In this document: positions 1 to 7,121 of the stretch, piece after piece
Position numbering within the stretch: the stretch's first letter is position 1
How the letters are laid out: every line of letters starts with the position of its first letter
NCBI RefSeq assembly: GCF_008033135.1
Contig: NZ_CP041335.1
Location: 62,001 to 126,000, forward strand
DNA length: 64,000 bases
Origin: Chitinolyticbacter meiyuanensis
GTDB lineage: Bacteria; Pseudomonadota; Gammaproteobacteria; Burkholderiales; Chitinibacteraceae
Reading direction: 5' to 3'
Notes under the pieces: model-generated
Database searches by the model: none
What the model was told of the DNA's origin: nothing
The model's input: the letters and a program-made list of their open reading frames with translations, nothing else
Position numbers and translations under genes: made by a program

Positions 1-653
1 CCGAGGCCGACACGGCGGCACAGCTCCGGTACTGCCCAATTGGCCGCCGGATCGCGCCGGATCTCGTCGAGCACGCGCAACAATGCCTGCTCGCGCTCCG
101 GCCGCTCGCCCGCCAGCCCCAGCAAGCGTTCGAGCTGGCGGCTGACCAGCTCCAGCGCCTGCGGCACCAGTGCATCGTGCGCGCCGTCGTTGCTGAGCTG
201 CGCCTCGCGCTGCAGCAGCGATACCGCGTCGAAGAGCCGCGGCCCGTGCACGGTCTCGCCCACCCATGGCCGGCTGCGCTCCAGCGATTCCCAGCGCGTG
301 TCGTCGTTGAGCAGCAGCCAGACATGCGGCATCGGCGCGTTGCCCATCCGTCGATAACCGCGATGCCCGCGCGCCGGCAACACGCCGAACTGTCCTGGGC
401 CCACCTGCCAGCGCCGCTCGCCCTCGTAGAGCTCGGCCATGCCGCCCAGTACCGCGATCACCACATGGAACGGCGCATCGATGCGCTCGATGTCGCACGG
501 CCCGTCCGGGCAGCCGACCCCGCACATGAAGAGGCCGTACTGCCGCAGCGCCGGGCACGAGGCATGGTGGTAGATCTGCGCGCCAACCAGGCGCGAGATC
601 TCCGACTCCGTCTCACCGGTCAGCTCGAAACGCTCGTAGTAGATGGTGGCCAT
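1..653 (-). CDS. AraC-family transcriptional regulator (C-terminus beyond window)
   Basis: An open frame on the minus strand starts at an ATG at 653 (MATIYYERFELTGE) and runs without a stop to the window edge, giving 217 residues. The N-terminal part contains a cysteine-bearing segment (FMCGVGCPDGPCDIER) followed by a cupin-like sensor stretch (VVIAVLGGMAELYEGERRW). The last visible residues (NWAVPELCRRVGL) match the first helix of an AraC-type helix-turn-helix, so roughly 60-80 residues of DNA-binding domain lie outside. It should be a ligand-responsive regulator, but the effector cannot be told. It is divergent from the chitinase gene, with a 400-bp shared upstream region, so control of the chitinase is possible though unproven. 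Confidence 0.8.
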   Translation of the reverse strand, partial: MATIYYERFELTGETESEISRLVGAQIYHHASCPALRQYGLFMCGVGCPDGPCDIERIDAPFHVVIAVLGGMAELYEGERRWQVGPGQFGVLPARGHRGYRRMGNAPMPHVWLLLNDDTRWESLERSRPWVGETVHGPRLFDAVSLLQREAQLSNDGAHDALVPQALELVSRQLERLLGLAGERPEREQALLRVLDEIRRDPAANWAVPELCRRVGL

Positions 654-1053
654 GCAGCGATCCCTTGCCATAGCAGGGTGATCGGCAACGGCACGATCCC
701 CCGCAGAATCGGACAAATCCCAAGCAAAAACGGGACATTCAAATGGCCAGAACCCGCCAATTAGAATGCCTGCAGCAATATCCACCAGCGTGAATGAGCA
801 GCGGCTTATATCAGCCCGGCTTCATCCAACACTACGGATACCGCCCCCCTTGAAACGGGGTTTTACTGCCTGGCCCGCGCTGATTCAACTGGATTAGAAA
901 ACACTGTTGGCTCCGGCATTCAAACGCAACAAATGCATCAGCCAATGCTGAATTGGCATTGCCGCAATGGGTTCAATCTGCCCAATTGCACTCGGCAATC
1001 AAAAGGTCCGGTACAGGACGCCACGCACACACCGACACGGATGGAGAATCGTC
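654..1053. promoter_or_regulatory. Divergent regulatory region (araC-like / chitinase)
   Basis: This is a gene-free 400-bp interval between two divergent genes. It is noticeably richer in A+T than the flanking coding DNA. It holds a perfect 6-bp inverted repeat, GCCAAT-5-ATTGGC, at 941-957, and a looser pairing of GCAATGGG (964-971) with CCCAATTGC just downstream; both are operator-like. A C4/G4 hairpin with a short T-run (846-864) sits far from any upstream gene end. No convincing -35/-10 pair was identified. Confidence 0.45.
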
Positions 1054-2592
1054 ATGAAGCCATGTTTCACGCATCGCACATCGTATTCACCGGCCCAGCA
1101 GCGGTGGCGCCGAGCGGGCAGCGGGCTCGCAAGCCTCGCGCTGTTGCTGGCGCTCGCAGCCCCACACGCCTGGGCCGCAGCCTGGCAGGCCAGCAGCGCG
1201 TATACCAAGGGCGATGTCGTCAGCCACCAGGGCCAGGATTGGCAAGCGCAATGGTGGACCCGTGGCGAAGTGCCAGGCAGTGCCGGCGGCGCCTGGCAGC
1301 CGGTACAGGCGCCGGGCAATACGGCCTGGCAGGCCAGCCGCGCCTACACGGCCGGCGAGACGGTCAGCCACGGCAGCCAGCGTTATCAGGCACGCTGGTG
1401 GACGCAGGGCGAGGAGCCCGGCAAGCGTGAAGTCTGGAAGCGGCTGGACCCGGTGCGCAACGACTACAAGGTGGTGGGCTACTACATCTCCTGGGGCCAA
1501 TATCCCACCTTCGGCAATTTCACGCCGCTGAAGATCAAGGCCGATCTCTATACCCACCTCAATTACGCCTTTGCCGCGGTGAATGAAGCCGGCGAAGTGG
1601 TGATGGCCGATCCCGGCGAATGGAACAACGGCAAGGGCTGGGGCGACCAGGCCAATTTCGCCCGGCTTGCCGAGCTGAAACAACAATATCCGCACCTGAA
1701 AACGCTGATCTCGATCGGCGGCGGCGGCCGTGGCTCCAAGTATTTCTCCAATGCCGGGCTCACCGCCGAGAGCCGCCAGCGCTTCGCCGACAGCGCGGTG
1801 GCCTTCATGCAGCGCTGGGGCTTCGATGGCGTCGACATCGATTGGGAGTTCCCTACCTTCGCCGTCCATCCCGAGAACGTGCTGCGCCCCGAGGACATCC
1901 ACACCTTTCCGCTGCTGTTCAAGACGGTACGAGCGGCGCTCGACGCCGCCGGCAAGGCCGATGGCAAGCAGTACCTGCTGACGCTGGCCTCCGAAGCCAA
2001 CCCGGCCAACCTGGTGAAATACGACTGGAAGGCGGTAGCCGCCAGCGTCGACTGGATCAATGTCATGGCCTACCAGTACGCCGGCCCGTGGGCGCTGGAG
2101 TCGGGCCATATCGCGCCGCTGTATGCCGACCCGGTCTCCGGCAAGCCGCCCAAGTACAACGCCGACGGCACGCTGCAGACCTACCTGCAGCTGGGCGTGC
2201 CCCCGGCCAAGCTGCTGATGGGCCTGGAGTACAACGGCCACCTCTGGACCGGCTGCCAGCCGCAGCACCAGGGCCGCTATACGCGGTGCAAGGGCATCGG
2301 CAAGAGCACCTGGGATTACCCGACCGAGGGTGCGCTCGACTACCAGGACATCAAGCGCAACTACGTGAACACAAACGGCTACACCCGCTACTGGTCCGAA
2401 TCCGCCCGCATGCCCTGGCTGTTCAACGCCGAGACCGGCAACTTCGTCGCCTACGAGGATCCGCAATCGCTGGGCGAGAAGCTCAAGTACCTGCAGCAGC
2501 ACCGGCTCGGCGGCGCCATGGTGTGGGAAGTGACCGCCGACCGCGACGACGACCTCGCCCGCCTGGTGGCTGGCGAGCTGCTGAAGAAATAG
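1054..2592 (+). CDS. Secreted GH18 chitinase with two N-terminal chitin-binding (CBM5/12) modules
   Basis: The protein has 512 residues and hydrolyses beta-1,4 links in chitin outside the cell. The start at ATG 1054 is supported by GGAGAA six bases upstream; the longer in-frame extension lacks a ribosome site. Residues 1-42 form a signal peptide with a basic N-region and a leucine-rich core ending AWA-A. Two tandem CBM5/12-like repeats follow (about 43-75 and 91-123), each of the form AWQAS-AYT-G-VSH---WWT-GE-PG. The GH18 barrel starts near 138 (YKVVGYYISWG), with the SIGGGG strand motif at 220-225 and the catalytic DGVDIDWE at 258-265, so Glu265 is the acid/base. All GH18 signature residues are present. 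A hairpin terminator follows at 2691. Confidence 0.95.
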   Translation: MKPCFTHRTSYSPAQQRWRRAGSGLASLALLLALAAPHAWAAAWQASSAYTKGDVVSHQGQDWQAQWWTRGEVPGSAGGAWQPVQAPGNTAWQASRAYTAGETVSHGSQRYQARWWTQGEEPGKREVWKRLDPVRNDYKVVGYYISWGQYPTFGNFTPLKIKADLYTHLNYAFAAVNEAGEVVMADPGEWNNGKGWGDQANFARLAELKQQYPHLKTLISIGGGGRGSKYFSNAGLTAESRQRFADSAVAFMQRWGFDGVDIDWEFPTFAVHPENVLRPEDIHTFPLLFKTVRAALDAAGKADGKQYLLTLASEANPANLVKYDWKAVAASVDWINVMAYQYAGPWALESGHIAPLYADPVSGKPPKYNADGTLQTYLQLGVPPAKLLMGLEYNGHLWTGCQPQHQGRYTRCKGIGKSTWDYPTEGALDYQDIKRNYVNTNGYTRYWSESARMPWLFNAETGNFVAYEDPQSLGEKLKYLQQHRLGGAMVWEVTADRDDDLARLVAGELLKK

Positions 2593-2690
2593 CTGGCCCA
2601 TCCGCCGCAGCCGATCCGGGCCGGTGATTCGATGCGGACCTCACCACCCGCCCGCAAGCAGCGGCGGGCGCGGGTTGCGCTCGGCCGCGG

Positions 2691-2714
2691 CAACGGCACC
2701 GTGCCGTTCGTTTT
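2691..2714 (+). terminator. Rho-independent terminator after the chitinase
   Basis: A 7-bp hairpin (AACGGCA-CCG-TGCCGTT) is followed by CGTTTT. It lies about 100 bp after the chitinase stop. The T-run is short, so this is a moderate call. Confidence 0.5.
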
Positions 2715-2755
2715 GCCCACGACAACACCTTTCCCACCGATGTGAGGACATCATC

Positions 2756-3736
2756 ATGACACGCAGGAATCTCGCCCTGGCTTGCACCATTTCCGCCGGC
2801 CTGCTCTATCCCGCCGCCCATGCCGAGGACCCAGGTCTGTTCGAGCGCAGTGCGGGCAAGGCCCAGCGCATCAACTGCGCCCGTGATCCACAGGCGCTGA
2901 AAGCCGCGCTGGAGCGCCGCAGCGGCGATGCCGAGAAGCTCCGCTTCGTGGTCGCCGGCGAATGCCAGGGTCCCCTGCGCATCACGCAAGGCAGCGTCGA
3001 TATTGTCGGCGATGCCGGCCAGCCCGGCGCGATCCGCATCACGCAGCCGGGCGAGCAGGAGGCCGCGATCCTGGTGCGCGCCGCCAGCGCCCGCCTCGCC
3101 AACCTGAACATCCTGGTGCCAGTCGGCGCGGCCGCGATCAAGGCCAAGGCCAATGCCACTGTCGAGATCGACCGGGTGACCACCAATGCGCAAAGCGACT
3201 GGGGGGCACCGCGCGGCCAGTTCGTGGTGACGGACAGCAGCAGTGTGTTCTTCACCAACCAGGTGGCCGCCGAAGTGCTGGTGGTCGGCGGCTCGTCCGC
3301 CGAATTCGAGGCCGGCAACAGCCAGACCGTGCTCGACATCCGCGATACCTCCGCGGTGAAGTCGAGCGGCAACGGCAATCACTTCAAATCGGCGGTGCTG
3401 TCGGCCAACGGCTACTTCCTCGCCGACAACCAGGCACGGATCGACGCACTGGCCATCTGGGGCAAGGCCAGCGCCGAAGTCACCCGCGCCAGCCGGGTGG
3501 GCACGATCGACATGGGCGGACAGACCCTGTTCGCCGCCTACCTGAACTCATCAGTGACCGGACCTTACGGCATCTACGGCAACGTGGTGTTCGAGCTGGA
3601 GCACTCGACCGCCACCGGCTGGAAGACAGTCAACAACCCCCACGCCATGTTCATCGGCAACGAGGCCAATGTGAACGGCACGGTCTACCCCGGCTGGAGC
3701 TGGTCGGGCCAGGACGGCAGCCAGCCCCAGCAATAA
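2756..3736 (+). CDS. Secreted protein of unknown function, possible parallel beta-helix
   Basis: The protein has 326 residues. The ATG at 2756 has TGAGGA eight bases upstream and begins a clear signal peptide (MTRRNLALACTISAGLLYPAAHAED, cleaved after AHA). I do not recognise the family. The mature part has short repeating runs of beta-prone and small residues (for example SVDIVGDAG, RLANLNILVP, ATVEIDRVT, YGIYGNVVFELE) typical of right-handed parallel beta-helix proteins such as pectate-lyase-like folds. No catalytic motif was identified. It lies downstream of the chitinase but behind a probable terminator, so co-transcription is uncertain. A strong terminator follows. Confidence 0.7.
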   Translation: MTRRNLALACTISAGLLYPAAHAEDPGLFERSAGKAQRINCARDPQALKAALERRSGDAEKLRFVVAGECQGPLRITQGSVDIVGDAGQPGAIRITQPGEQEAAILVRAASARLANLNILVPVGAAAIKAKANATVEIDRVTTNAQSDWGAPRGQFVVTDSSSVFFTNQVAAEVLVVGGSSAEFEAGNSQTVLDIRDTSAVKSSGNGNHFKSAVLSANGYFLADNQARIDALAIWGKASAEVTRASRVGTIDMGGQTLFAAYLNSSVTGPYGIYGNVVFELEHSTATGWKTVNNPHAMFIGNEANVNGTVYPGWSWSGQDGSQPQQ

Positions 3737-3759
3737 GCCGCTGTCGCTCGGACCGTACG

Positions 3760-3786
3760 CTGCAGGGCCACGGCCCTGCAGTTTTT
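3760..3786 (+). terminator. Rho-independent terminator
   Basis: A GC-rich hairpin (CTGCAGGG-CCACGG-CCCTGCAG) is followed directly by five T residues. It is 24 bp after the stop codon of the unknown secreted protein. Confidence 0.85.
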
Positions 3787-3913
3787 CATGGGTCGTGTGT
3801 AAAAACTGCAATCGGCTGCTGCGTTTGCAACAGCCAGACCCAGGCACGCCACTTGCCCCAATGCCCGACACGGCCGCGCCGCCGGGGCGCGGCCATCCGC
3901 ACAGGGGATGCGC

Positions 3914-4954
3914 ATGGCCACCTCGTTTTCGTTCGATTCCTCCTCCCGCCGTGGCTGGTCGCCGTTCGCCACGCTGCACGACACGCCGCTGATCGAGACC
4001 GGCGCACTGGAAAGCCCGCAGCAACGCCAGGCCGGCTTGCTGGCCGGGCTGATGCAATCGCCGGCGCGCATCGATCCCAAGTTCTTCTACGACACGCAGG
4101 GCTGTGCACTGTATGGGGCAATCTGCCAGCTGCAGGAGTACTACCCGGTCCGGCTGGAATCGGCGATCTTCCGCTGCTACCGCCAGGACATCGCAGCGCT
4201 GCTGCCCAATCACTGCCTGTGGGTGGACCTTGGCTGTGGCGACGGCAGCAAGTCCTGGCCCTGGCTGGAAGCCGTCGATGCCGCTGGCTACCTGGGCGTG
4301 GACATCGCCGAGGACTGGCTGGCGCAAACGTTGCAGGCGGGCGCGGAGCGCTTTCCGGACCTGACCTTCTCCGGCGTGGTCACCGACTTCAGCCAGGCAC
4401 CGCTGTTGCGCGCGGTGCTGGATCATTGGCTCGACCAGCCGCCGGTGCTGTTCTACCCGGGCTCGTCCATCGGCAACTTCGCCCCGGCCGATGCACTGGC
4501 GCTGCTGCAGGCACTGCGCCAGCACCTCGGGCCGAACGGCCGACTGCTGATCGGTGTGGACGCGCCCAAGGACGAAGCGATGCTGCGCGCGGCCTACGAC
4601 GATGCACTCGGCGTGACGGCGGCGTTCAACCGCAATGTGCTGCGGGTGGCCAACCATGAGCTCGGCTGCAATTTCGAGCCGACCGATTTCAGCCACCATG
4701 CCCAGTTCAACCGCAAAGCCAGCCGCATCGAGATGCGGCTGGTGGCACGGCGGCCGGTGACGGTGCAGCTGGGCAGCAGCACCCGGCAGTTCGCCACCGG
4801 CGACGCCATCGTCACCGAGCATTCGTACAAGTACACGGTCGAGCGCTTTGCCGAGCTGTTGCACGAGGCAGGCTACGGTGGCCTGCGGCACTGGAGCGAC
4901 GATACCGGGCACTACCACGTGTTCGTCGCGGCGGCCGCGCCGATGCACGCATGA
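3914..4954 (+). CDS. egtD: L-histidine N-alpha-methyltransferase EgtD (ergothioneine synthesis)
   Basis: The protein has 346 residues and transfers three methyl groups from S-adenosylmethionine to histidine to make hercynine, the first committed step to ergothioneine. ATG 3914 is preferred over ATG 3908 because AGGGG at 3903-3907 gives a normal six-base spacing only for the later one. The SAM-binding motif I is visible (LWVDLGCGDGSKSWPW), as is the EgtD-family loop FYPGSSIGNF. Length is typical for the family. The stop overlaps the start of egtB by ATGA, so the two are translationally coupled. The protein should be cytosolic. Confidence 0.92.
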   Translation: MATSFSFDSSSRRGWSPFATLHDTPLIETGALESPQQRQAGLLAGLMQSPARIDPKFFYDTQGCALYGAICQLQEYYPVRLESAIFRCYRQDIAALLPNHCLWVDLGCGDGSKSWPWLEAVDAAGYLGVDIAEDWLAQTLQAGAERFPDLTFSGVVTDFSQAPLLRAVLDHWLDQPPVLFYPGSSIGNFAPADALALLQALRQHLGPNGRLLIGVDAPKDEAMLRAAYDDALGVTAAFNRNVLRVANHELGCNFEPTDFSHHAQFNRKASRIEMRLVARRPVTVQLGSSTRQFATGDAIVTEHSYKYTVERFAELLHEAGYGGLRHWSDDTGHYHVFVAAAAPMHA

Positions 4955-6204
4955 AGTCCGAATCGCCGCAGGCGCTGGCCGGGCAGCATGCGCTGCTGCA
5001 GCACTATGGCGCCGTGCGCGCCCACTCGCTGCAGCTGGTCGAAGGGCTGTCGGCAGAAGACTGCATGGTGCAGTCGATGCCGGATGCCAGCCCGCTGAAA
5101 TGGCATCTCGCCCATACCAGCTGGTTCTTCGAGACCTTCGTGCTGGCCGGGCAGGCAGACTACCGCCCGTTCGATCCGGCCTTTCGCGTGCTGTTCAATT
5201 CCTACTACGTCGGCATCGGCGAGCGCCACGCCCGCCCAGCCCGCGGCGTGCTGTCCCGGCCCCCGCTGGACACGGTGCTGGCCTACCGCGGTCACGTGGA
5301 TGAGGCGATGGCCAGGCTGCTGCAATCGGCGCTCAACGAGTCGCAAACCGCGCTGGTGGCACTGGGCCTGCAGCACGAGCAGCAGCACCAGGAATTGATG
5401 CTCACCGATCTGAAACATCATTTCTGGAGCAACCCGCAGCACCCGGCCTACCGCCAGCCACCCGCCATTGCCAAGGTCGAGGCCAAGCCGTCGCAATGGC
5501 TGCACTATCCCGGCGGCGGCGTGGAAATCGGCCACGGCGGCCCGGGCTTTGCTTTCGACAACGAAACGCCGCGCCACGCGGTGACGCTCGGCGGATTCGA
5601 GCTTGCCTCGCGCCTCGTCACCAATGCCGAATACGCTGTCTTCATTGCCGACGGCGGCTACCGCCAACCGACACTGTGGCTGTCCGACGGCTGGGATTGC
5701 TGCCAGCGTGAAGGCTGGCAGGCGCCGCTGTACTGGCTGGATACCGTTGGCAAGCATGCTTTCACGCTGTATGGCGATCAGGCGCTCGAGCCGTCCGCGC
5801 CGGTGGCCCACATCAGCTACTACGAGGCCGACGCCTATGCCCGCTGGGCCGGCGCACGGCTGCCGACCGAGGCGGAATGGGAACATGCGGCCAGCGCACC
5901 GCTGAGCGCCATCGACGCGGCGGCACCATTGGAACCGCAGCCGGCGCACGGCCCGGGGCTGGCGCAATGCCATGGCACGCTCTGGCAATGGACCGGCAGC
6001 GCCTACCTGCCCTACCCCGGCTACCGACCGCTGCCGGGTGCGGTCGGTGAGTACAACGGCAAGTTCATGATCAACCAGATGGTGCTGCGCGGCAGCGCCT
6101 GCAGCACGCCGCCTGGCCACGCGCGCAGCAGCTACCGCAATTTCTTCCCGCCTGCCGCGCGCTGGCAGTTCAGCGGCATCCGGCTGGCGCGCGATCCGGG
6201 CTGA
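4951..6204 (+). CDS. egtB: Hercynine oxygenase EgtB (sulfoxide synthase)
   Basis: The protein has 417 residues. This non-haem iron enzyme forms the C-S bond between hercynine and a thiol donor using oxygen. The N-terminal DinB_2 part supplies the iron histidines in HLAHTSWFFE and in QHEQQHQELML. The C-terminal formylglycine-generating-enzyme-like part is seen in RLPTEAEWEHA and MVLRGSACSTPPGHARSSYR. It overlaps egtD by 4 bp. No egtA, egtC or egtE gene is in view. The thiol donor (gamma-glutamylcysteine or cysteine) and the final lyase therefore cannot be decided from the sequence; a cysteine-using EgtB would explain the missing genes, but that is inference. Confidence 0.9.
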   Translation: MKSESPQALAGQHALLQHYGAVRAHSLQLVEGLSAEDCMVQSMPDASPLKWHLAHTSWFFETFVLAGQADYRPFDPAFRVLFNSYYVGIGERHARPARGVLSRPPLDTVLAYRGHVDEAMARLLQSALNESQTALVALGLQHEQQHQELMLTDLKHHFWSNPQHPAYRQPPAIAKVEAKPSQWLHYPGGGVEIGHGGPGFAFDNETPRHAVTLGGFELASRLVTNAEYAVFIADGGYRQPTLWLSDGWDCCQREGWQAPLYWLDTVGKHAFTLYGDQALEPSAPVAHISYYEADAYARWAGARLPTEAEWEHAASAPLSAIDAAAPLEPQPAHGPGLAQCHGTLWQWTGSAYLPYPGYRPLPGAVGEYNGKFMINQMVLRGSACSTPPGHARSSYRNFFPPAARWQFSGIRLARDPG

Positions 6205-6209
6205 TGGGC

Positions 6210-6476
6210 CTATTCGTGGCGCAGCTGCTCGCGCTGCGGCGGGTTGTCGGCGATGCGGTCGTTGGCCTTGCGTGCACCGACGCTGAGTACCAGCATCACC
6301 ACGCCGCCCAGTACCATCAGTGCCGCCAGCGGCGGCATCGCCAGCAAGGGCAGGCTGCCGACGATCATCAGCACGCCGACGATGCGCAGCATCAGCGCCC
6401 AGTTGCGGCCCTGCAGATCGCGCGGCGGGGCCACGGCGGGGGTGCGGTCAGTCCGCTCGGTAGGTTGGTTTGCCAT
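6210..6476 (-). CDS. Small two-helix membrane protein, unknown function
   Basis: The protein has 88 residues. ATG 6476 (MANQPTERTDRTPAV) has AGGAG nine bases upstream. A polar N-terminus is followed by two hydrophobic helices (WALMLRIVGVLMIVGSLPLL and LAALMVLGGVVMLVLSVGA) and a short charged tail. I do not recognise the family. It is convergent with egtB, its stop lying 5 bp from the egtB stop. It is probably an inner-membrane hairpin. Confidence 0.6.
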   Translation of the reverse strand: MANQPTERTDRTPAVAPPRDLQGRNWALMLRIVGVLMIVGSLPLLAMPPLAALMVLGGVVMLVLSVGARKANDRIADNPPQREQLRHE

Positions 6477-6644
6477 GATGCGCTCCTGGTCCAAGGCCGG
6501 ATTGGCCTGTTCCAGCTGGAGCAAGAAGCGCGCCGCACGACGAACGGCATTGCCCGCCCCCTTTGAAAGCACGATGATCCGCCCCCACTAATACAGCACG
6601 TGCCCGGCGTATTCCGCCGCCGCACGGGTACCTGGAGCCTTTCG

Positions 6645-6749
6645 ATGATTGCCAACCTCTCGCCCCTCGCGATTGCCCGTCCCGCCAGTGCGGTGGTCGG
6701 CATGCGCGTATGCGGCGCAAATCACGCATTGAAGGTTGTCATCACCTAG
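6645..6749 (+). CDS. Possible 34-codon leader peptide upstream of the EF-G paralogue
   Basis: A short frame (MIANLSPLAIARPASAVVGM...) starts at ATG 6645 with GGAG eight bases upstream and ends at TAG 6749. It is followed by overlapping alternative hairpins and an intrinsic terminator (6763-6826), the layout of a transcription attenuator. There is no run of one repeated regulatory codon. Expression is not shown and coding status is uncertain. Confidence 0.35.
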   Translation: MIANLSPLAIARPASAVVGMRVCGANHALKVVIT

Positions 6750-6762
6750 GTGCCGCGCATTG

Positions 6763-6826
6763 CCCGGTGCCTGGTCACCGGGTACCCACATCCAGCAAAC
6801 CCCGGTCTCTCCACCGGGGTTTTTTG
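6763..6826 (+). promoter_or_regulatory. Terminator with a competing upstream hairpin (attenuator-like)
   Basis: A strong terminator hairpin (AAACCCCGG-8-CCGGGGTTT then T-run) lies at 6797-6826. Just upstream, CCCGGTG (6763-6769) can pair with CACCGGG at 6776-6782. It can equally pair with the identical CACCGGG at 6812-6818, which would destroy the terminator stem. Mutually exclusive pairings of this kind, next to a short ORF, are the hallmark of attenuation. The terminator itself is secure; the regulatory reading is inference. Confidence 0.6.
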
Positions 6827-6854
6827 TTTTCCATGTTCAACCAGGGAGTTCGCC

Positions 6855-7031
6855 ATGCGGACCTACGACAAGCAGATCGAAACAATTCGCGCCAGCCAAG
6901 GGAAGCAGGGCTTGCGCCCTTCCTTTGGCGCGGTTTTGGCTGCCGTCGCGGGTTCACCCGGCACGGCGGCCCCAGCGCAAGACACGGCACGGTCATTCCC
7001 CGAGGGGAAGACCCCGACACCCGGCCCATAG
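6855..7031 (+). CDS. Small hypothetical protein (58 aa)
   Basis: A frame starting MRTYDKQIETIRASQGKQG has GGGAG eight bases before ATG 6855 and ends at TAG 7031, 90 bp before the EF-G paralogue. I do not recognise it. The N-terminal third is charged and helix-prone; the rest is rich in Pro, Ala and Gly. The good ribosome site is the main support. Confidence 0.4.
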   Translation: MRTYDKQIETIRASQGKQGLRPSFGAVLAAVAGSPGTAAPAQDTARSFPEGKTPTPGP

Positions 7032-7121
7032 CGGCCCGGCGCGCGCCCTTGCAGGGCTGAAACCCGTGCTGATCGACCAGCAGTGCCTGGCGATCCCGGG
7101 TTCGAACAGGATGAACACATC

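Noticed and set aside
846..864. C4/G4 hairpin with T4 as a terminator
   Set aside because: No gene ends upstream on that strand and the stem is only 4 bp.
1087..2601. 504-codon open frame antisense to the chitinase
   Set aside because: It is the mirror of a high-GC gene with intact GH18 motifs; its translation has no family motif or ribosome site.
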